DNA of 64,000 nucleotides from Hexactinellida sp. DTS-2022 (Eukaryota; Porifera; Hexactinellida): NCBI GenBank assembly GCA_028753945.1, contig JAPNXP010000001.1, positions 16,172,501 to 16,236,500 of the forward strand, read 5' to 3'. Shown piece by piece: positions 57,062 to 64,000 of this stretch (position 1 is its first letter; each line of letters starts with the position of its first letter). The notes under the pieces were generated by a model. It saw only the letters and a program-made list of their open reading frames with translations, ran no database searches and was not told where the DNA came from. The position numbers and the translations under genes were made by a program.

Positions 57062-57903
57062 CAGTGCAACCTCTATAAATGGCTAAGTTGTTTAATACGC
57101 GTATTGCCCACCAGTACGTATTATACGTTAAATATATGATCAACTAGGGATGTTTTCGAAGTAAATTCAATAGAATATTTCTAATTATTGTTGTAAATAC
57201 AACATCTAGCAAATAATCATATTTGTCTATACAAACTATACTACGAGTCGATTAACAATAAAAGAATAACGATTAAACCAAAAGTTAATCAAAGCAAATT
57301 CCATGAGCTCGATATTATAAGTAAGGTTCACGTATAATACGTATTACATTATACGTATTATACGTAATACGTAACCAATAAAGGACATATTAAACACTTA
57401 GATAAATGGTGTCTCTATAAATGGAAACCTCTATAAGCGGGGAAATTTGATCTATATTCGTACATTTCCATACAAATGAACCTCTATTAGTGGGGAAGGG
57501 GGAATGGGGGACCTTAAATTTGAAGGAGTTATTATCCCCATACAAAATAACCTCTATAAACGGGGGGAATGGGCAAATCCTAACATAATACATATAAAAA
57601 TATACTGCATTATTAATAAATCCAGGCAGAAGTTCTATATAACAAATAAATCGATGGCTTTACTCTAATGTTGTAGAAGAAATGATCGACGGTAGATTGC
57701 TTAAGTATCAGTATTTAACAAAAAATTGTCAGAATATACAAATACTAACTAGAAAGTACATTGGATGTTTTACTGTATATGCACGGTTATATTGTATAAT
57801 TTGACCATATATAGTGTTTATCCGATTGAAAATGATAACTGGGGAATGGGGGGCAATTCAAATATTCTCTTTCCCATGCTCCCCCACTTATAGAGGTTGC
57901 ATT
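57062..57903. mobile_element. ~840-bp TA-flanked DNA element
   Basis: Left end CAGTGCAACCTCTATAAATG, right end inverted AATGCAACCTCTATAAGTG. AACCTCTATAA motifs recur inside at about 57419, 57479 and 57549, and the left third matches 21290-21600 in inverse. Short minus-strand frame at 57390-57593 is repeat-derived. Confidence 0.65.
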
Positions 57904-58564
57904 ATATATATATAGCTAAAGAGGTTTTTATCACAAAGACTATCATTATTCTATGAGCAATTAATTAATAATAAGTGCTCTGCCTACATAAACTAAAATC
58001 GAATTAGATTTTGGTCAAACTAACCAATTTAATAATAGGCAGAAACTCATAGTTAAATTTCCATAATTGTTTAAACACTGACAGCTTCATGTTAAAAAGA
58101 TAAAACTTGTTATTGGCTTAGATAGACTCTTATCTAAACTGTGATTTCCTAAAATACATCCTACACAGACATAACATAAAATTATTACAGAGGCTCAAGT
58201 TCCAAACACCTCTTCACATAAATTATCAGCAAACTAATGAGCAAACCTTCTGTTAAGTGAATCATTAGCAAAGATAATTCTTTACATAACGCTCTGTAAT
58301 ATTACATGAAATAGCAAATAAATTGAAATATGGACTGAAATCCATACTATACTCTATCAATAAAATTTGAATTGGTTAAAAGTTTGTTGACTCATTAAAT
58401 CTGTAGTATCCTGGAGAGAGGCTACGTATACAGATAAACGATCTGAAACCTAATATACATGTATTACCGAGCGGATTGAAGTATGGACCATACTAGTAGT
58501 ATAACTGTTCATTTGTGAATAGGCCAAATTTGGAACATAATCCAATTTATGTTATGTTATAATT

Positions 58565-58713
58565 CAGAGACGGCGGAAGCAATTATAAAGTGATCAGGCC
58601 ATGGCTTGACCGACCTAACAAGTGAGGTAACAGTGGTCAGGCTATTGGACTGGCCATTTGATAAAAGTGGTCAGGCCATGGCCTGACCGGCCTGACAGTT
58701 TCCGCAGCCCCTG
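58565..58713. mobile_element. hAT-like MITE, CGGCGGAAGC family
   Basis: Ends CAGAGACGGCGGAAGC and, inverted, CAGGGGCTGCGGAAAC. Interior carries several GGTCAGGCCATGGCCTGAC motifs. Flanks TTATAATT/TTATTCTT match at six of eight bases. Confidence 0.65.
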
Positions 58714-60670
58714 TTATTCTTTGGCCAATCCAATCTGGTACTTTCTCAAATGAAGAACAAGCAAAAGAATATCTAAGATGGTACAAATGACGAATTTCCA
58801 TGAAGCTGAAGTTTCATGTTTTAATTAATTTAAAACAAGTTTAAATGAGTATCAGTTCTTAACAAATCTATTCCCTATTCCTATCGTTAGTATTATAAAA
58901 TTCGATTTTGAAAAAGTCTGAATTTGTGCGTCAAAAGTGATTTTATATTATGTGGGCTTTCACTTTGGCGCTCTTTAGGAAATTTAATGCCTCTAGGAGA
59001 ATCCTTCTAACCTAGTGTTGTATTAATATCGAGTTTATCCATTCGGCAGCAGGCATCTCTCAGACATTATTAGAGGTCTCATTCCTCTGTCAGCTTGGTG
59101 ACAAGAGAATGAATTTGTGTATTCCTAGTTCAAAAGAAATGAACTGGGGAAGGCACGTCTTAGCATAAGTATTTCTGCTTTGAGTTGCTTGATGGATCTC
59201 ATTTTCAACTATCAGCTCTTGATATTATACTTGGTCCTCTATATTACGTCAATGCTATCTCTGAGTAGATTTAGAACAATTATTTAATGTAGTAACTTAG
59301 TTATTTACTACATTTGCTTGTATCATCTAATATAATTTGCATTGAGTCTCTCTTTGATATCGCCTGATTCTAAGTCGATTTATATTTTTTGACGGTCAAT
59401 CTTTAGCTTAACTCCACTCTGCTACATGGTTTGATTGAACAGTTCGTTCAGACGGTTGAATACACAGTAACATTAGTTGGCATATTTTTCAAGCCATTTC
59501 TACAATTCATGTATATTCATCGTCTTCAATTATTTTGTTTATCAGTTGGGGATACTTATATTAAACCGAAGTTCCTGGAAACTGAAGACATTTATTTATG
59601 TAGAACATTATTTCTCAGCTTGTTGGTATTTGAGAAATTTTATTACTGTTATGGGGGTAATACTTATATAGCTTAAGCTTATTCATTTGTAAATCAAAAC
59701 AGCAGTAACCGTAACCGTGGCGAGTAATCGAATCGTAACCTAGGGGCGTAGCCAGGGTAGCATCACTTGGCGAACAGTTTGGTCCTCTTGGCGTGGAAAA
59801 TTGTTTGAAAGCAAAAACTACTCCATGCTCCATATAGCGAAAGACAAACAGATAAGGACCATTGATATAATATGTAATTACTGTTTCAAAGTAAATAAAC
59901 AATATAATACCTACAAGTATTAGATATTGCCTGGAGCTTGGATTAAGGGCCAAGGTTACAATTGGTGGTAAGTATAGGGATCATTCACAATTAAATTTGG
60001 TCCATGTTAAGTTATAGAATATTAAATTGCAATAATTATTGGAGATATAAATCTAATTGATACTAACTCACACATAACGAATTTGAAAAGCATCGGATAA
60101 AAATTGTAGAAACGTTCTTTATACCAACTCATCTATTAATGGAGGTGCTAGGTGGCGGCACTTCAGTTCTCATGCTGCTACGCTGGTTTCCTCAGAACGG
60201 TTAACCAACCCCACCCTTGAAATTATGGGATACGAGCTCAGAAAATTTTGCTTGGATCAAAGCCTGTGTTTAATTAATACTACAATATTAGTTCACAGGC
60301 TTTATGCTGATAACTTATCAATTAATATACGTATGCTGTTATTGTATTATTATCCTAGCTATCTAATAATTACAGTCAAAATTGGGTGGCGATTCAATTA
60401 GATTATTCCTAGAGAAAAATAAATCCATAGAAAATGAATACTGGTCATTTTTGAGTTTGATTATTAATTGAAAACGTATGAACTTATTCATGGGTCCAGA
60501 CAAATACTCAATTGTTACTAGTAATTATCAGATAATTTATCCTTAATATTATCAGCATACTACCGTTATTAGGCGGGTACTACATTCTAACATGATATAG
60601 CCGTAAACAATACATTAATAGTCACAGTAATATTCTTAATTTAATTATCAGTTAATATCAGTAAATTAAT

Positions 60671-60815
60671 AGTAGAACCTCGTTAAATAATACGTACAAC
60701 AAGGGTCTGTAAAATTAGTACTTCTTAACCGGAAATTCGTATAAACCGGTGTGATTTGCATTGAAAAAGCTTATGGAGGGACTGAAATAGTATTCGAATT
60801 AACGAGGTTCTACTG
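60671..60815. mobile_element. pogo/Tigger-like MITE, AACCTCGTTA family
   Basis: Left AGTAGAACCTCGTTAAATAA (first C lost), right inverted CAGTAGAACCTCGTTAATTC, TA on the right. Confidence 0.65.
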
Positions 60816-61085
60816 TATGTAAATTTTCATATTTTGGAGCTGCTAATCCCTGTTAATTAAATGTAACTTAAAACAGATGGATATTCGACAGTTAGGACAT
60901 GTTATATAAAAATTGTACATAGTAGAGAAATAATATTTACAAATGAGGAAGAATAAATACAAATACAATCCGAATATTCATAAAAGTCTCTAAAATTCTC
61001 AAAAACAAAAATATATACCCGAAATAAACACATATAACTACAAATCCTACTTCATAATCAATAGTAGGCTATTAGTCAGCTGTAG

Positions 61086-63302
61086 TTAGTCAATAGGCTT
61101 AGAATAGTTCTCAGGGAACAGTCCTCTAACTCCCTCCATGTACCCCTCGAACCAGCCATCCGGGTTCTTCTTCAGAACGTAGATAACCTTACCCTTTCCG
61201 AAGTTAAGTTCGTCCTCTTTCTGTGCTTTATACGGATATATGGTCTCTACCTTAGCGATGTAACTGGGCGGGGCGGCGTCAGTCTCTGTCTGTTCAGCCG
61301 GTGAGGAGCTGCCGCTGCCGTGGGAGGGGCGGAGCTTGCGCTGTAGGATCTGCGAAGGGTCGAAAGCGGGGGACTTCGGCGGCTGCGCTTTTGGAGGAGC
61401 AGACTTCTTAGCGGCCGTCTCGCCCGATCCGACAGGCTTCTTGTTCCATCCGTCGGGTATGTCGGCTGGGGGGTCTGGGAAGGAAGCGCTGCTGTCGACT
61501 GGAGCTGGGGCGGGAGGGGGAGGGAAGTTGACTGGGACCGACTGCACTGCCTGCTCGGGGGTGGAGGCGGGGGGCGGGGAGTCCGACTGAGTGGGGATGT
61601 CGATGGTAGCGCCGGCCCTGAGAGCCGCCTTCTTCTTGAGGGACTTCTGCATGTTGATTATGTCGGAGGGATCGAACCCCTTGGGGGCGGGTTTGGGCGG
61701 GACCTTCTTGGTAGGACTAGCCGGTACATCCGAGACACTCCCGATCTTGCCTGCCCGCGTGACTCCGTCCTTTGGGATGTTGGGCGGAGGCGGGGGGACG
61801 CGGGGGTCTGCCTCGAAGGGCCCGGGCAGGTCCGGGGGCGGGGCCGGCACGTTAGGGTCGTCTACGAAGGGCCGGGGGGAGGGCGGGGCCTCCGGAGCTG
61901 AGAGCTTAGCGAGTGCGGCGCCAGGAGGAGGAGCGGGCCTGGTGGGACGCACGGTGCCGGAGGGGGGCGCGGGGCGGGAGGGGACAGAGGAGGCGGGGGG
62001 AGGAGGGGGACTGGAGATAGGGGGTCCCGGAGCAGCCGGCACCGAGGCCGCAGGGGGGGCACCTGGGGCAGAGCGAGAGGGTCGCTTCTGAGCCTCAGAA
62101 ACGAGGGGAGCCGGCCTGGAAGGGGCGGGGTTGGCGGGCCGAGGGGGCTTAGGGGTTTCTATGGGCTCCGGTGGAGGGAGCATAGGGGTTTCTATGGGCT
62201 CCGGTGGAGGGGGCATAGGGGTTTCTATGGGTTCGGGTGGAGGGGGCATAGAGATCTCGATGGGGGGAGAGGGAGGGGGAAAGTCAATGGGCAGGGAGGA
62301 GAGATCCTCAGGGGTGTAGATGTCCTTGTCTAGGTCATCCAGTGTGAAGTCCGGCTCTGGCTCCTCGGGGGGAGGGGAGAGCTGGCGGGGCGTGTCCGAG
62401 AGGGGGCTAAGGGGGGGCTCTGTGAGGGGCGAGGGGGTGGACATAGTGAGTTCCGGGTCCTGGTACATGTCGGAGAGGGTGGGGGCGAGCAGCTGCTTCT
62501 CACTGGTCTCGGAGGCGCGCCGGTCTCCGGGTATATGAACCAGAGAGTCGTATAGCGAGTCCGTAGTGTGCCCCTGCGTAAACAGCTCGCTGGTAGCTGT
62601 GAAGTCCCTCTCCGTATCTTGGCTGGGGTCGGTGCGGGGGATCGCGTGCGCTATTGGGATGGAGTGCGCCACTGGCTTCTTCAGGTAGCGGTTCGCGTCG
62701 AACGAGGTTCCGTATATGTCTGAGTCTATAATGCTAGCCTGTGTGGTAAGCTGAGAGCGGCGGTCCTGTCCGTAGGACGTGGTGCGGGGCTGCGACCGCT
62801 TGGCCGGGCTGTCCGCCGCGGGGACTGAGTCCCGGGTGGGGGACCCGTGGCCGATGTGGTCCCATACCGTGAAGTTGATTGGGTGCCGCTCGTACTTAGT
62901 GGGCGTCTCCTTCTGGGCTGGCGGATTGACACGACGCATCAAATGCACCGGCTTCTCACTGGTGAACTTCCCGATGAGGTGACGGGAACGCTTCTCCTCA
63001 TAGAAGCTGAACTGCTGGTCTATGTCTGAGATCTGGTGCTCCATCTCTCCCCACTGGTCGCACTGCAGCTTCAGGAGGTCCACCAACTGACCCGCCAGGG
63101 TGTTGATCTGGTAGGCGACACTGGCCAGCGACTGGGCCGCGTATACCTGTGTGGTCTGCAGGGCGGGCTCCTGGTGTCTGGTTATCTCCTTCTGGCAGTG
63201 CTCAGCCAGGGCGCGGAGGTCCTGGTGGGACTTAGAGAGACTGCATCGGCCCTCTGGGATGTCGGTAGTTATGTATTGTTTCACTCGCGAGTCTACTGAC
63301 AT
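61086..63302 (-). CDS. ABI1/ABI2-like: Abl interactor (ABI), WAVE regulatory complex subunit
   Basis: A 738-residue intronless ORF from the ATG at 63302. Residues 1-110 are the helical N-terminal region that packs with WAVE and HSPC300; 100-152 is the ABI homeobox-homologous region (ERHPINFTVWDHIGHG, cf. the family's KPIDYT..D.VGHG). A long proline-rich part (about 300-675) follows with four copies of an 11-12-residue MPPPPEPIETP-like repeat at about 350-386 and an FPPPP motif near 594 of the type bound by Ena/VASP EVH1 domains. The C-terminus is an SH3 domain (681-738: IYPYKAQKEDELNF, DGWFEG, GLFPENY). It should act in actin nucleation downstream of Rac through WAVE-Arp2/3. It is longer than human ABI1 (~508 aa), mainly through the proline-rich part. 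Coding GC is very high against AT-rich flanks, as in the RhoGEF gene. The gene symbol denotes the family, not a specific orthologue. Confidence 0.92.
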   Translation of the reverse strand: MSVDSRVKQYITTDIPEGRCSLSKSHQDLRALAEHCQKEITRHQEPALQTTQVYAAQSLASVAYQINTLAGQLVDLLKLQCDQWGEMEHQISDIDQQFSFYEEKRSRHLIGKFTSEKPVHLMRRVNPPAQKETPTKYERHPINFTVWDHIGHGSPTRDSVPAADSPAKRSQPRTTSYGQDRRSQLTTQASIIDSDIYGTSFDANRYLKKPVAHSIPIAHAIPRTDPSQDTERDFTATSELFTQGHTTDSLYDSLVHIPGDRRASETSEKQLLAPTLSDMYQDPELTMSTPSPLTEPPLSPLSDTPRQLSPPPEEPEPDFTLDDLDKDIYTPEDLSSLPIDFPPPSPPIEISMPPPPEPIETPMPPPPEPIETPMLPPPEPIETPKPPRPANPAPSRPAPLVSEAQKRPSRSAPGAPPAASVPAAPGPPISSPPPPPASSVPSRPAPPSGTVRPTRPAPPPGAALAKLSAPEAPPSPRPFVDDPNVPAPPPDLPGPFEADPRVPPPPPNIPKDGVTRAGKIGSVSDVPASPTKKVPPKPAPKGFDPSDIINMQKSLKKKAALRAGATIDIPTQSDSPPPASTPEQAVQSVPVNFPPPPAPAPVDSSASFPDPPADIPDGWNKKPVGSGETAAKKSAPPKAQPPKSPAFDPSQILQRKLRPSHGSGSSSPAEQTETDAAPPSYIAKVETIYPYKAQKEDELNFGKGKVIYVLKKNPDGWFEGYMEGVRGLFPENYSKPID

Positions 63303-63548
63303 GTTGGTAGCTAAGGAATCTTTAACCCTGGGTTAGTAATAGCTTTCAAATTAATTAATTAATTAATTCTACTTCATGCCTTTGTCACGGACATTTTGGT
63401 CCCCTTGGAAAATTGGTCCCTCTGAGGCTGTGTTTATTTAGCTACCATATTTACTAGAATAGTAGCCTAGGCGATTTTTCGCCAATTGGGACCAAAATTA
63501 TATGAAAAAGCCTGTCACTGGAAAATGGGTCCCGAAAAATTGATCAGG

Positions 63549-63688
63549 TGTAAGCGCGCTTTGGGGACTCCAGCGTTTTAGGCCCCCCCGTCCCTAAATC
63601 GCTAGCGTTTTGGGCCCCCTGAACTTTAAAACACTAGCGATATGGGGACGGGATCCCTAAACACAGGGGTCCCCAAAGCGCGCTTACA
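63549..63688. mobile_element. 140-bp foldback with TGTAAGCGCGCTTTGGGGA ends
   Basis: Left end TGTAAGCGCGCTTTGGGGA and its exact inverse on the right. It sits within a sequence marked by GGTCCC/GGGACC motifs (63398-63705) that may be an older element. Confidence 0.7.
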
Positions 63689-63714
63689 TCGGGACCAAAA
63701 TTCCATGGAATTTT

Positions 63715-64000
63715 TGATCAACTAGCTGCACTTATAGGCAGTCTAGCATTCTGCAAGACAGCCATCTACCCAGCACCGATATATTACCGCTCCCCTACAA
63801 TTCGATTTGATACGATGTCTACGAGCGTCGAACGACTGCAATCAGACTGTAGTATTGAGCCAAAACTCCCTGTCAGACCTCGACTGGTGGGTATCCAGCG
63901 CGAAAACTGGAACTCCACGCCTAACCACAAGATGGAGATCACCAACCTCATGCAGACAGACGCCTCCCTCTCAGGCTGGGGAGTTGTGTTCGAGAACCTT
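63715..64000 (+). pseudogene. DIRS-like retrotransposon RT/RNase H fragment, runs off the window
   Basis: Two reading frames give successive parts of one protein. The first (about 63715-63795) has LIGSLAF then YPAPIYYRS, like the end of a DIRS/Ngaro-type reverse transcriptase. The second (about 63795-64000) has DLDWWVSSARNWN and then TDASLSGWGVVFE, the start of the RNase H domain with its catalytic-type Asp. A one-base shift in the C-run at 63791-63797 separates them, so this copy is broken unless the base is a sequencing error. The rest lies beyond the window, so tyrosine recombinase and ends cannot be seen. Confidence 0.75.

Larger units (their letters stand above)
57904..61085. other. AT-rich intergenic, 3' flank of ABI
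   Basis: Contains the MITEs at 58565 and 60671 and a lone hAT-like end near 59741 (GGGGCGTAGCCAGGG). ORFs at 59431-59953 show no domain and overlap each other; not called. Confidence 0.5.

Noticed and set aside
59431..59953. ORFs of 64-112 codons on both strands
   Set aside because: Overlap each other, no domain or signal peptide, and one crosses a hAT-like end.
61336..62538. Gly-rich plus-strand frames opposite ABI
   Set aside because: Antisense of the proline-rich coding region.
1..64000. CRISPR arrays, bacterial operons or plasmid functions
   Set aside because: No regularly spaced repeats with unique spacers, and gene content is eukaryotic.

Overview
Eukaryotic nuclear DNA, most likely from an animal or a close unicellular relative. 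The protein content points that way: an Abl-interactor (WAVE complex), an Asef/collybistin-type RhoGEF, a METTL21D methyltransferase, a tandem death-effector-domain protein, Maf-like bZIP proteins and a Hedgehog-type Hint domain. Every recognisable gene is a single uninterrupted ORF, including ones of 4.0, 3.0 and 2.2 kb, so the genome (or this locus) is very intron-poor. The species cannot be named from the sequence. Non-coding DNA is AT-rich and dominated by small non-autonomous transposons.

Layout. 1-4.7 kb: tandem arrays of short Helentron-like repeats around a small tandem-DED gene. 5.4-8.4 kb: a 1012-residue protein that I read as AIG1/Toc-like GTPase + MACPF pore-forming domain + C-terminal Hedgehog-type Hint domain; this is the standout of the window. 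10.2-14.2 kb: a GC-rich RhoGEF (SH3-DH-PH). 14.3-22.5 kb: gene desert with a CAA microsatellite, a 70-bp perfect palindrome and transposon remnants. 22.6-23.1 kb: an orphan secreted protein. 23.2-28.4 kb: desert with hAT-type MITEs. 28.5-48.6 kb: five small intronless, TATA-box-bearing genes for a Maf-like bZIP family, four of them near-identical in their core and carried on direct and inverted segmental duplications, with many MITEs between them. 53.8-54.5 kb: METTL21D/VCPKMT. 54.5-61 kb: desert and repeats. 61.1-63.3 kb: GC-rich ABI gene. 63.7-64.0 kb: the edge of a frameshifted DIRS-like retrotransposon RT/RNase H region.

Functional themes. The tandem-DED protein and the GTPase-MACPF-Hint protein are co-oriented neighbours, and both look like cell-death or immune components; the link is inference. 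The RhoGEF and ABI belong to the same Rac-WAVE actin pathway but lie 47 kb apart. The mobile elements fall into four groups: (i) Helentron-like repeats ending GGGCTCGTA, (ii) hAT MITEs with 8-bp target duplications and CAG...CTG ends, (iii) pogo/Tigger-like MITEs flanked by TA with CAGT/CAGG ends, and (iv) unclassified foldbacks. Many boundaries could be fixed to the base because target duplications, or empty sites in segmental duplicates, are visible.
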